Of a DNA stretch of 64,000 nucleotides, positions 32,876 through 43,719 are shown piece after piece; positions within the stretch are counted from its first letter, which is position 1; the number at the start of each line of letters is the position of its first letter. The DNA lies in assembly GCF_024137025.1 (NCBI RefSeq), contig NZ_JAMYJR010000023.1:124001-188000 (forward strand). The letters run 5' to 3'. The DNA is from Paractinoplanes aksuensis (GTDB lineage Bacteria; Actinomycetota; Actinomycetes; Mycobacteriales; Micromonosporaceae). A program made the translations under genes and the position numbers. Below the pieces are notes generated by a model. It was not told where the DNA came from. It saw only the letters and a list, made by a program, of their open reading frames with translations, and did no database searches.

Positions 32876-33676
32876 ATGGGCAGGCGTCTATCCCTTCTCG
32901 GCTGTCTCATAACTACGTCCCTGCTCTCGCTGGCCGTGGCCGCCCCCGCCGCCGCGGCCGTCGATCCCGCCGTCACCGACTACGTCGCGCTCGGCGACTC
33001 CTACTCCTCGGGCGTCGGCGCGCCCGGCCAGAGCGTGTTCTGCCTGCGCAGCAAGCAGGGCTACCCCGGCCAGTGGGCGGCCCGCAACCAGCCCAAGTCG
33101 TTCACCGACCTCAGCTGCGGCGGCGCCGTGACCAGCGACGTCCGCAACCTGCAGGTCCCGTTCCTGAGCAGCGGGGCCGAGCTGATCAGCATCACCATCG
33201 GCGGCAACGACGCGGGCTTCGCGCCGACCGTGATCGGCTGCCAGGTCGGCACCGACGCGGCCTGCCTGGCCAAGGTCGCCACGGCCCGTACGGACATAAC
33301 CGGGACCCTGCCCGGCAAGCTCGATGCGACGTACGCGGCGATCAAGCGCAAGGCCCCACGGGCCGAGGTCGTGGTGCTGGGCTATCCGATCCTGTTCGAC
33401 ACGGCGTCGGCGTCGTGCGGGCTCACCGGCATGAGCCTGACCAAACGCCGCGCTCTCAACGAGGGCGCGCAGGTGCTCAACGACGTCATCCAGGCGCGAG
33501 CACAGGCCGCGGGGTTCACGTTCTCCGACGTACGCGATGAATTCGCCGGCCACGGCATCTGTTCCTCGAGCCCGTACCTGAACGGCCTCACGGTCGTCCC
33601 GCCGCAGAACTCCTTCCACCCCAACGTCAACGGCTACACGTACGGGTATCTGCCGGCCCTCGCGAGCGCGCTGTAG
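32876..33676 (+). CDS. Secreted SGNH/GDSL hydrolase (lipase/esterase)
   Basis: A 266-residue exported hydrolase. The signal peptide ends around AAPAAAA. Block I is ALGDSYSSGVG with nucleophile Ser42; block II Gly in CGGAVT; block III GGND with Asn111; block V FHPN with His248. Six cysteines (FCLRS, LSCGG, GCQ, ACL, SCG, GIC) fit three disulfides, as in the Streptomyces SGNH lipase group. GGAGG precedes the ATG. It is likely to release fatty acids from esters outside the cell. Confidence 0.92.
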   Translation: MGRRLSLLGCLITTSLLSLAVAAPAAAAVDPAVTDYVALGDSYSSGVGAPGQSVFCLRSKQGYPGQWAARNQPKSFTDLSCGGAVTSDVRNLQVPFLSSGAELISITIGGNDAGFAPTVIGCQVGTDAACLAKVATARTDITGTLPGKLDATYAAIKRKAPRAEVVVLGYPILFDTASASCGLTGMSLTKRRALNEGAQVLNDVIQARAQAAGFTFSDVRDEFAGHGICSSSPYLNGLTVVPPQNSFHPNVNGYTYGYLPALASAL

Positions 33677-33759
33677 TCCCCCGGTCCCGGGCGGATGCCA
33701 CCGGCCGGCACCCGTCCGGGACCACCCGACCGCCCCGACGACCGGGATCGTCTGCAGGC

Positions 33760-34050
33760 ATGGCAAGCGTCTTCGTTCTCCTGCTCCTGCTCGACCTCGC
33801 GCTGGTGATCATCGCCCTGGTCGACTGCCTCCGCTTCAAGGAGGACGAGATCCGGACCGCGCCCTGGGCCGCCTGGATGTTCGCGATCCTGCTGGTCAGT
33901 CCGTTCGGCGCCATCGCCTGGTTCGTCAAGGGCCGCCCGGTCCCGAAGGTCGCGCTGCGCCCGCGCCCGGTCTTCGTCGCCCCGGACGACAACCCCGACT
34001 TCCTCAAATCGCTCTCGGCCGCCATCCGCGACCGCGACGACAACCGCTGA
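33760..34050 (+). CDS. PLDc_N domain small membrane protein
   Basis: A 96-residue protein with two hydrophobic helices (about 4-22 and 41-58) around a short acidic and Arg-containing loop (CLRFKEDEIRTAP). It then has GRPVPKV and a charged tail, matching the PLDc_N (phospholipase D N-terminal) transmembrane module, here as a stand-alone protein. Function unknown; many actinobacteria carry such small proteins. Confidence 0.8.
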   Translation: MASVFVLLLLLDLALVIIALVDCLRFKEDEIRTAPWAAWMFAILLVSPFGAIAWFVKGRPVPKVALRPRPVFVAPDDNPDFLKSLSAAIRDRDDNR

Positions 34051-34102
34051 CCCGGGCGTGGCCAGGCGGTCGTGGCAGTTCCGGTTCTTCGAACTGTTGC
34101 CG

Positions 34103-34125
34103 GTTAGTTAAAGAGCTTAATAAAC
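34103..34125. promoter_or_regulatory. Possible operator upstream of the GH30 gene
   Basis: GTTAGTTAA-N5-TTAATAAAC is an AT-rich interrupted inverted repeat (7 of 9 positions pair) that stands out from the GC-rich background. It ends 41 nt before the start codon. Size and form fit a LacI- or ROK-type sugar repressor site; the regulator is not identified. Confidence 0.5.
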
Positions 34126-34166
34126 TCCGGGGCGGATAGCGGTTGATCTATCTCTCAGGAGGACTG

Positions 34167-36356
34167 GTGAAGCGACCACTCACCGCGGCGCTGGCTGTCG
34201 CATCGACGGCTCTGACGCTGGTGGCGGCGCAACCCGCAACCGCGGGTGGGGCGAGAGCGACGGTGACCGGCACCTACTCGGCCGGGGCGGCCGACGCATG
34301 GAAGGCCCTGCCGTCGACGCGGGTCGGGGACGGCGCGGGCCGGGCGGTCGACGCCACGGTGGTCGTCGACCCGTCGCAGCAACGGCAGCGGTACAGCGGC
34401 ATCGGCATGTCGATCGACGAGACCAGCGTCTCCAACCTGTGGAAACTGACGAAGGCAGAGCGCGAGAAGGCCGTACGCCTGCTGGTCGACCCGAAGCACG
34501 GCGCGGGCTTCGACCGGTTCCGGCTCACCATCGGCAGCCCCGACCTGATCGAGCATCTGCCCTTCTGGTCGTACGACGAACTGCCGCCCGGGGTCTCCGA
34601 GGACTTCGCGCTGAAGCACTTCTCGATCCAGCGGGACATCGACCTGCACATGGTCGAGGCGGTCAAGCTGATCCAGAAGTACAACCCGGACGCCACGTTC
34701 TTCGCCTCGGCCTGGAGCGCGCCGGCCTGGATGAAGACCAACAACCGGTTCACCGGCGAGGTCGCGCTCAAGCCGGGCAGCACCACCGAGCACTACCAGG
34801 TGGGCCGGCTGCGCGACGACTGCATCGACGTGTTCGCCCGGTACTACGTGAAGTACCTGCAGGCGTACGCGAAGCAGGGGGTTCGGGTCGATGCTCTGAC
34901 CCTGCTCAACGAGCCCGGGATGGACGTCGTCTACCCGGCCATGGACATCAGTGTCGATCAGCAGCAGAAGCTGGCCGTCGCGATCAAGCGCGAGCTTCGC
35001 AAGAGCAAGCTGGACACGAAGCTCTACGTGCACGACTTCAACTTCTGGGACTGGCGCGACCCGAACAGCACGGCCACCAAGAACTACTACCGGATCATGA
35101 ACGACCCGGCCACCCGGAAGGCGGCCGACGGCATCGCCTTCCACCCGTACTGGGGTGATCCGGCCGTGATGCGCGACGCCTACAACGAGTTCGGCAAGCC
35201 CGTGCACATGACCGAGACGAGCGATCTCAACCCGGCCACCGTGCTCAACTACTTCCGGTTGAACGCCAGCAGTTACACGATGTGGGCGCAGGCCACCGAC
35301 CAGACCGGCGGCACGCTGCACTGGACCGACAAGCGCGACAACAACGTGGACTGGGAAGAGATCGGCCGCACGACCAAGTGGCCCGACCGCCTGGTCAAGG
35401 TCAACACCGACACCAAGACCTTTTCCGTACGCGATGAGCTCTATCCGCTGGGGCAGTTCGCCCGCTACCTGTCCCCGTCGGACGTGCGCGTCGAGTCGAG
35501 CGCGGCGGCCGCCGGCGTCAGCAACGTCGTCTACCGCAACGGCGACAAGTTCACCGCCGTGCTGGCCAACGGCACGGCGGCCGACAAGTCGGTGCGGGTC
35601 AAGCTCGGCAGCGAGTCCTTTGTGGTCCGCGTGCCGGCCAACGCGTACGCCACGTACCGCTGGAAGGCCGATCCCCCGCGCCGCGACCACGCGCCGGTGC
35701 TCCGGGCGGTGCCGCCGCTGACCGTCGACCAGTACGCGACCACGCTGTTCCGCCTGTCGGCGACCGACCGTGACCGCGACCGGCTCAGCTTCTACGCGAC
35801 CGACCTGCCGGCCGGCGTCTCCCTGGACGCGACGACCGGCGTGGTCACGCTGAGTCCGACCGTGGCCGGGGCCCAGAAGCTGACCTTCCACGTGACCGAC
35901 GGCGCGGCCCGCGACACCGTGACCGTCGACGTGAACGTCACCCCGCAGGGCGCGCCGATCGGCGTGCGGGTCGAGGCCGAGTCGTACGCCGCCCAGAACG
36001 GCTGGACCGAGGGCGGAGCCAACTTCGTCGAGAGCAACGCCGGGGCCAGCGGCGGCAAGAACATCGGCTGGACCGCCGCCGGCAACTGGCTGAGCTACCG
36101 CGTGAACGTCGCGCAGCCCGGAACGTACGACCTGGAACTGCGCGTAGCCAACGGCACGGGCGCGGTGGCGGCGGACGCCATCACGTTCCGCGATGCGGCC
36201 GGCGACAAGCTGGCCACGGTGTCAGTGCCGGCCACGGGCGGCTGGGCGACCTACCAGTCGGTGCACGTGCCGGTGACGCTGGCCGCGGGCGACCAGCTGG
36301 TCACGGTTTTCTGCGAGACCGGCGGCTTCAACCTGGACTATGTGACGTTGAGCTGA
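34167..36356 (+). CDS. Secreted GH30 glycoside hydrolase with Ig-like and CBM6 domains
   Basis: A 729-residue exported enzyme. The signal peptide is followed by a GH30 (glucosylceramidase-type) catalytic domain starting at YSGIGMSIDETS. The acid/base is probably Glu249 in LLNEPG and the nucleophile Glu350 in MTETSD. A beta-sandwich (to about 510) completes the GH30 fold. Next come a cadherin/putative-Ig-like domain (about 515-590, PAGVSLDATTGVVTL) and a C-terminal CBM6-like domain (about 600-729, VEAESYAAQNG, GNWLSYRVNV, FNLDYVTLS). GTG at 34167 follows AGGAGG by 3 nt and beats an upstream ATG. Likely acts on plant or fungal beta-glycans. Confidence 0.9.
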   Translation: MKRPLTAALAVASTALTLVAAQPATAGGARATVTGTYSAGAADAWKALPSTRVGDGAGRAVDATVVVDPSQQRQRYSGIGMSIDETSVSNLWKLTKAEREKAVRLLVDPKHGAGFDRFRLTIGSPDLIEHLPFWSYDELPPGVSEDFALKHFSIQRDIDLHMVEAVKLIQKYNPDATFFASAWSAPAWMKTNNRFTGEVALKPGSTTEHYQVGRLRDDCIDVFARYYVKYLQAYAKQGVRVDALTLLNEPGMDVVYPAMDISVDQQQKLAVAIKRELRKSKLDTKLYVHDFNFWDWRDPNSTATKNYYRIMNDPATRKAADGIAFHPYWGDPAVMRDAYNEFGKPVHMTETSDLNPATVLNYFRLNASSYTMWAQATDQTGGTLHWTDKRDNNVDWEEIGRTTKWPDRLVKVNTDTKTFSVRDELYPLGQFARYLSPSDVRVESSAAAAGVSNVVYRNGDKFTAVLANGTAADKSVRVKLGSESFVVRVPANAYATYRWKADPPRRDHAPVLRAVPPLTVDQYATTLFRLSATDRDRDRLSFYATDLPAGVSLDATTGVVTLSPTVAGAQKLTFHVTDGAARDTVTVDVNVTPQGAPIGVRVEAESYAAQNGWTEGGANFVESNAGASGGKNIGWTAAGNWLSYRVNVAQPGTYDLELRVANGTGAVAADAITFRDAAGDKLATVSVPATGGWATYQSVHVPVTLAAGDQLVTVFCETGGFNLDYVTLS

Positions 36357-36360
36357 GCCG

Positions 36361-36954
36361 TCACGGGTGCCGCTGCCACGGCGGCGGCACCCGTACCGCG
36401 GCCATGCCCGCCGCGGCCGCCGACTGCATGCCGAAGTCGGTGTCCTCGAAGACCAGGCAGCGCTCGGGCGCCACGTTCAGCAGCTTGGCCGCGGCCAGAA
36501 AACACTCCGGATCAGGCTTGCCGTTGAGGTAGTCCCCCGCACACACCATGACCTCGAACCGGTCGAGCAGCCCCAGCGTCGTCAACGACGCCGTCACCGA
36601 CTCCCGGCTGCTCCCGCTGACAACAGCGAACGGCACCTTCCCGTACGCATCCTCGATGTGTTCCAACACCTCGGGCACAGCCGCCACGGTCGGCAACAGC
36701 TCCTGGAAGATCTGCTCCCGGCGCTTGTCCACGACGTCGACCGGCATGGCCAGCCCCTGCCGCACGTTCAGATCCTCGATCACCGACGTCGGCGTGCGCC
36801 CTCCCCACGCATAGAACAACTCTTCCGGGAACTCGGCGCCCCACTCCTCCAGAGCCAGCTGCCAGGCCCGGAAGTGAATGGGCATCGAGTCGGCGATAGT
36901 GCCGTCACAGTCGAACAGGTACGCGTCGAACTCGCCCGCAGGCAGCGGCAACAT
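36361..36954 (-). CDS. HAD-family phosphatase (beta-phosphoglucomutase-like)
   Basis: A 197-residue HAD hydrolase. Motif I is FDCDGTIADS with Asp15 and Asp17, motif II AVVSGSSRES, motif III GKPDPECF and motif IV VFEDTDFGMQ, with a helical cap between motifs I and II. It matches the beta-PGM/fructose-1-phosphatase (YqaB) subgroup that dephosphorylates sugar phosphates. ATG at 36954 (MLPLPAGEF) is preferred because the family starts a few residues before motif I; an ATG 27 nt upstream is possible. It converges on the GH30 gene with a 4-nt gap. Confidence 0.85.
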   Translation of the reverse strand: MLPLPAGEFDAYLFDCDGTIADSMPIHFRAWQLALEEWGAEFPEELFYAWGGRTPTSVIEDLNVRQGLAMPVDVVDKRREQIFQELLPTVAAVPEVLEHIEDAYGKVPFAVVSGSSRESVTASLTTLGLLDRFEVMVCAGDYLNGKPDPECFLAAAKLLNVAPERCLVFEDTDFGMQSAAAAGMAAVRVPPPWQRHP

Positions 36955-37062
36955 CACAGTGACCAGGATAATCACGCTCATTGTCCGATTACCGGGTACG
37001 CCGTTCGTCGGAGACGTGGGACTCACTCACCGGGTCCCCCGTCCGCGACCCGGAGGCTTTCC

Positions 37063-38208
37063 GTGACCGCCAGCCAGCGCGCCACCACTTCGACCCACGA
37101 CCGGTGGGCCGTCACCGCCGTGTTCCTGCTCAACGGCCTGACCCTGGCCACTTGGATCGTGCGCGCCCCCTCGTTCAAGGCCGCCCACGATCTGAGCGAC
37201 ACCCGGTTCGGCCTGTCCGGGCTGCTCTTCGCGGCCGCCGCGCTCGCCTGCATGCAGTCGATCGGCCCGCTGGTGGCCCGAGTGGGCACCCGCCCGATCC
37301 TGCGGGCCGCCTTGGTGGTGATGCCGCTCCTGCTGGCCGGCCTGTCCGTCGCGCCCACCGAGGCCTGGTTCCTGACCGGCGCCGCCGTGCTCGGAGGAGC
37401 CCACGGCGCCACCGACGCGGCGATGAACGCGAGCGCGGTCGCGGTCGAACGGCAGGCCGGACGGCCGATCCTCAACAGCTGTCACGCCGCCTGGAGCATC
37501 AGCGCGGTGATCGCGTCGCTGTCCACGGCCGCCCTGGCCCACCTCGGCGTCGGCCTGACCGCCCATCTGCTCACGGCGGGTGCCGTGCTGCTGGCAGCCG
37601 GCCTGGTCACAGCCGGCCGGCTGCCGGACAACGGACGAGCCACGACCGAGCCGGCCTCGGTGCGCGCGGGCTGGACCCGCCCCCTGGTCCTGCTCGGACT
37701 GACCGCCACCGCGCTGATGATCTGCGAGGGTGCGGCCCTCGGCTGGGGCGGCATCTTCCTGCACGAGGAACGCGGCGCCACCTTGAGCCTGGCCGCAGTG
37801 GCCATCACCGCCTACACGGCCAGCCAGACCCTCGGCCGCCTGACCGGCGACCGCCTGGCCGAACGACACGGCGCCAACCGCCTGTTCCGAACCGGCGCGA
37901 TGCTGGCGGCCGCCGGCTTCTGCATAGCCGTCCTGACCCCGAACCCCGGCCTGGCCGCGGGCGGCTTCGCCCTGGCCGGCCTGGGCTCATCAGTGCTGGT
38001 GCCACTGACCTTCAGCGCCGTCGGCCGCCTCCCCGGCGCCTCCACCGCCGCCCTCGTCTCCCGCCTGACCACCTTCACCTACACCGGGATCCTGCTCGGC
38101 CCAGCCCTGATCGGCTGGATCGCCGGCCACATCGGCCTGGCCACCACCATGACCGCCGTCATCCCGCTGCTACTGCTCGTAACCCTGGCCCCCCGCCCAC
38201 GACAGTGA
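37063..38208 (+). CDS. MFS transporter
   Basis: A 381-residue major facilitator with about 12 transmembrane segments. The first loop contains a FKAAHDLSDTRFGLSGLLFA region, and a loop after segment 8 has RLTGDRLAERHGANRLFRTG, close to motif A of the family. It resembles the YbjJ/inner-membrane MFS subgroup. The GTG at 37063 follows CGGAGG. It ends against a bidirectional terminator shared with the EF-Tu gene. The substrate is unknown. Confidence 0.88.
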   Translation: MTASQRATTSTHDRWAVTAVFLLNGLTLATWIVRAPSFKAAHDLSDTRFGLSGLLFAAAALACMQSIGPLVARVGTRPILRAALVVMPLLLAGLSVAPTEAWFLTGAAVLGGAHGATDAAMNASAVAVERQAGRPILNSCHAAWSISAVIASLSTAALAHLGVGLTAHLLTAGAVLLAAGLVTAGRLPDNGRATTEPASVRAGWTRPLVLLGLTATALMICEGAALGWGGIFLHEERGATLSLAAVAITAYTASQTLGRLTGDRLAERHGANRLFRTGAMLAAAGFCIAVLTPNPGLAAGGFALAGLGSSVLVPLTFSAVGRLPGASTAALVSRLTTFTYTGILLGPALIGWIAGHIGLATTMTAVIPLLLLVTLAPRPRQ

Positions 38209-38240
38209 GGGGTGGCCGGCTCATCGAGCCGACCACCCCT
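38208..38240. terminator. Bidirectional terminator between MFS and EF-Tu genes
   Basis: A 15-bp stem with one mismatch (AGGGGTGGCCGGCTC against GAGCCGACCACCCCT) closes an ATC loop and fills the 37-bp gap between two convergent genes. Confidence 0.85.
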
Positions 38241-38245
38241 GACAA

Positions 38246-39436
38246 TCAGTCGAGCAGGGCCGTCACCGTGCCCGCGGCGACCGTGCGGTTGCCCTCGCGG
38301 ACGGCGAAGCCCGCGCCCACCTCGAGCGCGACCGGCTTGCCCAGCGTCACCGCGACCTTGTCCAGCGTGTCGCCCGGCATGACCAGGTCGACGCCGCCGA
38401 GGTCCAGGCCGCCGGACACGTCGGTGGTGTGGAAGAAGAACTGCGGGCGGTAGTCCGTCGCGAACGGCGTGTGCCGGCCACCCTCCTCCTTCGTCAACGC
38501 ATACATCCGCGCCTCGAACTTCTGGTGCGGCGTGACGCTGCCGGGCACGGCCACGACCTGGCCGCGCTGCACCTGCTCGCGCTTGATGCCGCGCAGCAGG
38601 ATGGCCGCGTTGTCGCCGGCCTCGGCCGTCTCGAGCGACTTGCCGAACGTCTCGAGCCCGGTCGCCACGGTGGCGATGGTCGGGCCGAGACCCACGACCT
38701 CGACCGGGTCGCCGACGCGCAGCGTGCCCCGCTCGATCTTGCCGGTGACCACGGTGCCGCGGCCGCTGATGGTGAGCACGTTCTCGATCGGCATCAGGAA
38801 CGGCTCGCCCAGCTCACGCTGCGGCACGGGCACGTAGTCGTCGACCGCGTCGAGCAGGTCCACGACGGACTGCACCCACTTCGGGTCGTCCTCGAGGGCC
38901 TTGAGCGCGCTGACCCGGACGACCGGAACCTCGTCGCCGGGGAAGCCGTACTCGCTCAGCAACTCGCGGACCTCGAGCTCGACCAGGTCGAGCAGCTCCG
39001 GGTCGTCGACCGCGTCGCTCTTGTTGAGCGCCACCACCAGGTACGGCACGCCGACCCGCTGGGCCAGCAGCACGTGCTCGCGGGTCTGCGGCATCGAGCC
39101 GTCCTGGGCCGACACGACCAGGATGGCCCCGTCGACCTGCGCCGCCCCCGTGATCATGTTCTTCACGTAGTCGGCGTGGCCCGGCATGTCCACGTGCGCG
39201 TAGTGCCGGGTCGGCGTCTCGTACTCGACGTGCGCGATGGTGATGGTGATGCCGCGGGCGGCCTCCTCCGGGGCCTTGTCGATGCCCTCGAACGCCACGT
39301 ACCGGTTGGAGGCCGGGTCGCGGTCGGCGAGAACCTTCGTGATCGCGGCGGTCAGGGTCGTCTTCCCGTGGTCGACGTGCCCCATCGTGCCGATGTTGAC
39401 GTGCGGCTTGGTCCGGATGAACTGGCTCTTGGCCAT
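38246..39436 (-). CDS. tuf: Divergent elongation factor Tu paralogue
   Basis: A 396-residue EF-Tu with all G motifs: GHVDHGKT (19-26), the switch I region RGITIT, DMPGHAD (83-89) and NKSD. It delivers aminoacyl-tRNA to the ribosome. It is not in the str operon (no rpsL, rpsG or fusA nearby). It carries unusual residues: Met84 where E. coli has Cys81, and Gln126-Arg127 where E. coli has Arg123-Gln124. Changes of Gln124 to Arg, Lys or Glu give kirromycin resistance in E. coli. It is therefore probably a second, specialised EF-Tu like Streptomyces Tuf3. GAGGG lies 12 nt before the ATG. Confidence 0.9.
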   Translation of the reverse strand: MAKSQFIRTKPHVNIGTMGHVDHGKTTLTAAITKVLADRDPASNRYVAFEGIDKAPEEAARGITITIAHVEYETPTRHYAHVDMPGHADYVKNMITGAAQVDGAILVVSAQDGSMPQTREHVLLAQRVGVPYLVVALNKSDAVDDPELLDLVELEVRELLSEYGFPGDEVPVVRVSALKALEDDPKWVQSVVDLLDAVDDYVPVPQRELGEPFLMPIENVLTISGRGTVVTGKIERGTLRVGDPVEVVGLGPTIATVATGLETFGKSLETAEAGDNAAILLRGIKREQVQRGQVVAVPGSVTPHQKFEARMYALTKEEGGRHTPFATDYRPQFFFHTTDVSGGLDLGGVDLVMPGDTLDKVAVTLGKPVALEVGAGFAVREGNRTVAAGTVTALLD

Positions 39437-39675
39437 GATCTGATCAATCCCTCACTGGATGTAAGGCATTCTGGGGAGTGCGCGCCCCGCCTGCCGAGCG
39501 GGGAGCGCCAGAACCGCGCATGAAGCGACCACCCTTCCCCGGGGTTCTGCTGCGGCTGGGGAAGGGTCAGATTCGCGTATCGGAGAGCACGCACACGGGA
39601 GCCGCCCCTTGGGGCAGCTGCAGACCGAGTGCGTACATGCGGATCACGGTAGGCGGTAACGCCGCACCGCGCGAT
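39437..39675. promoter_or_regulatory. Leader region of the EF-Tu paralogue with hairpins
   Basis: This 239-bp gap lies upstream of the EF-Tu start and after the kinase stop, both on the minus strand. It holds a 10-bp perfect stem (ACCCTTCCCC at 39531-39540 with 39558-39567) and a smaller one at about 39485-39503. These could be a terminator for the kinase gene or an attenuator in the EF-Tu leader. No gene is seen. Confidence 0.45.
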
Positions 39676-41469
<1,794 letters not shown>

Positions 41470-41623
41470 TGGTGGTCCTCCCGAAGCCCCATCCGACCAC
41501 CCCGCCCGCCACCCCAAAGCGGACTAAAGTCGGCTGTACGCCGGAATACTGCTGTTTGTCCGCTTCGGAGCGCAACCCCCTCCGCCCGAGTTCGCACCTT
41601 TGGTCGGAGTCGCGGAAACGCCG

Positions 41624-43660
41624 TTACTTGGACGTGGCGGCCTCGTTCGTCGCAGTACCGGAGAGCGTCCGGATCGCCCCGAGCAGCGTCGATCGGGTGA
41701 ACGGCTTCTCGATCAGCATGCTGTTGTCGTCGAGGTGCAGCTGGGGGCCGAGCGACGCCGCCGTGTAGCCGGACATGTAGAGCACCGGCAGGTGTGGCTG
41801 GTGCGTCCGCAGCGCCGCCGCCAGCTCGGGCCCGGTCATCGTCGGCATGACCACGTCGGTGATCAGCAGGTCCGGGTGGGCGCCCGCGGCCACCTGGCTC
41901 ACCGCCTGCAGCGTGTCGGTGGCGACCGTGATGGCGTACCCGGCCGGCTCGATCAGGCGCTGCACGAGCTGCGCCACCTCGGGCTGGTCCTCGACGATCA
42001 GCACCCGGCCGATCACCGCCGGCGCGCCCTGGCGGCCCGACGCGGCCAGCGGCTTGTCCTCGGCCGCGGGCAGGTACAGGTGGACCGTCGTGCCCATCCG
42101 CGGCTCGGACTCGAGCTCGATGTGCCCGCCCAGCCCCTGCACGATGCCGGCCGTGGTGGCCAGGCCCAGGCCGGCCGCGGTGGGACGGGTGGTGAAGAAC
42201 GGCTCGAGCGCGCGCTGGCGCACCTCGTCGGTCATGCCGACGCCGGTGTCGGTGATGACGATGTGCACGAGCCGGCCCGGCGGCACACCCTCGGGACCCT
42301 TGCCCGCCTCGACCAGCTCGTTCATCGCGGCCACCCGCAGCATGCCGCCGTGCAGCATGGCGTCGCGGGCGTTGGCGGCCAGGTTGACGAGCGCCTGCTC
42401 GAGCGGGCCTCGTTCGGCCTTGACCGCCCACACGTCGGGGCCGAACGCCAGGTCGAGGCCGATGTGTTCGCCCAGCGTACGGGAAAATAGGCTTTGGACG
42501 TCGGTCAGCAGATCCGGGATCGGAATGATCTCGGGGCGGTTGCCGTCGCTGCGGCCGAACGCGAGCAGCTGGTGGGTCAGCGAGCGCCCGGTGCCCACCG
42601 CGTCCAGGATGTCGGTGGCGAGCCGGTGGTGCTCACTGCCCTCCTCGGCCGAGTGCGTGATCATCTCGGCCGAGCCACCGACCACGGTCAGCAGGTTGTT
42701 GAAGTCGTGCGAGATGCCGCCGATGAGCTGGCCCAGGCTGTCCAGCCGGCGCAGGTGGTCGAGCTGGCGCTTGAGACCGCGGGCGTCGATGTGGTCGGTG
42801 GTGTCGGTGACCATGCAGACCACGCCGGTGAACTCGCCGTGATCGCCCATCAGCGGCATCATGCTGATCCGGACGCTGCGCTGCGATCCGTCGGCCCGCA
42901 TGAGCCGGGTGCCACCGACCGTGGAGCGGCCCTCGCGGCACTCGTTGATCCGCCGGTTCAGCTCCTTCTGGCCCTGGTCGTTGAGGAAGCCCCGCAGCGA
43001 GACGCCGACCAGCTGCGAGCGGGGCATGCCCAGGACGACCCCGATGGGCTCGTTGGCGTACGTCACCACCGCGTCCGGATCGAGCTGGAGCACCCCCTCG
43101 GGGATGGTCTCGAGCACCCGGCGGTAGCGCTCCTCGCTGGCCCGCAGCCGCTCCAGGGCCCGCGCGCTCGAACAGGCCAGGGCCAGCTCACCGGCGATGT
43201 CGCGGGCCAGCTCGACCTCGGCCGTCGAATAGAACGAGCCGGGCGTCTCGCGGGTCAGCACCAGATACCCCGCGTACGTGTTGTCGACGATCACCGGGCA
43301 CAGCACGGCCGAGTGGATCTCGTGCTCCTCGCCCGCCAGCGGCTCGACGCCGTCCCCGGCCAGCACGATGGGCCGGCGGCTGGCCGCCAGCGCGGTCGAG
43401 AAGTCGTCGTCGGGCAGCTGGTCGACGTGGTCGAGCACGCGCGACAGCGAGGCCGACCGCCCGTCGTCGACGTGGTGGTAGGTGATCGAGTCGTACCGGC
43501 CGTCGTCCCGCAGCAGCTGCACGCCGGCGCCGTCACCGATCATGTCGGCGGCGGCGCGGGCTGCTGTGGACTGCACGGCGGCAGGTTCGTGCGAGACCCG
43601 GCTCAGTGCCAGGGCGAGATCGGCGAGCGCGTACCGGAGGGGGTAAGCCATGACACCCAT
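41624..43660 (-). CDS. Hybrid histidine kinase: GAF-PAS-HisKA-HATPase-REC
   Basis: A 678-residue soluble hybrid kinase. Domains in order: GAF (about 20-165), PAS (about 180-295), HisKA with His318 in GISHDFNNLL, HATPase_c (about 415-530, NLAANARDAM, TDTGVGM, GLGLATTAGIVQGLGG), and a C-terminal receiver with phosphoacceptor Asp602 in LLITDVVMP. The layout matches CckA-like kinases. No membrane segment is present, so it senses an internal signal. Two ATGs (43660 and 43651) are possible. No partner histidine phosphotransferase is nearby. Confidence 0.9.
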   Translation of the reverse strand: MGVMAYPLRYALADLALALSRVSHEPAAVQSTAARAAADMIGDGAGVQLLRDDGRYDSITYHHVDDGRSASLSRVLDHVDQLPDDDFSTALAASRRPIVLAGDGVEPLAGEEHEIHSAVLCPVIVDNTYAGYLVLTRETPGSFYSTAEVELARDIAGELALACSSARALERLRASEERYRRVLETIPEGVLQLDPDAVVTYANEPIGVVLGMPRSQLVGVSLRGFLNDQGQKELNRRINECREGRSTVGGTRLMRADGSQRSVRISMMPLMGDHGEFTGVVCMVTDTTDHIDARGLKRQLDHLRRLDSLGQLIGGISHDFNNLLTVVGGSAEMITHSAEEGSEHHRLATDILDAVGTGRSLTHQLLAFGRSDGNRPEIIPIPDLLTDVQSLFSRTLGEHIGLDLAFGPDVWAVKAERGPLEQALVNLAANARDAMLHGGMLRVAAMNELVEAGKGPEGVPPGRLVHIVITDTGVGMTDEVRQRALEPFFTTRPTAAGLGLATTAGIVQGLGGHIELESEPRMGTTVHLYLPAAEDKPLAASGRQGAPAVIGRVLIVEDQPEVAQLVQRLIEPAGYAITVATDTLQAVSQVAAGAHPDLLITDVVMPTMTGPELAAALRTHQPHLPVLYMSGYTAASLGPQLHLDDNSMLIEKPFTRSTLLGAIRTLSGTATNEAATSK

Positions 43661-43719
43661 GACGACATGATCCGCGTCTTACGAGGTGCGTGGTGCCGGT
43701 TCGCCAGGTTTGCAACCAT

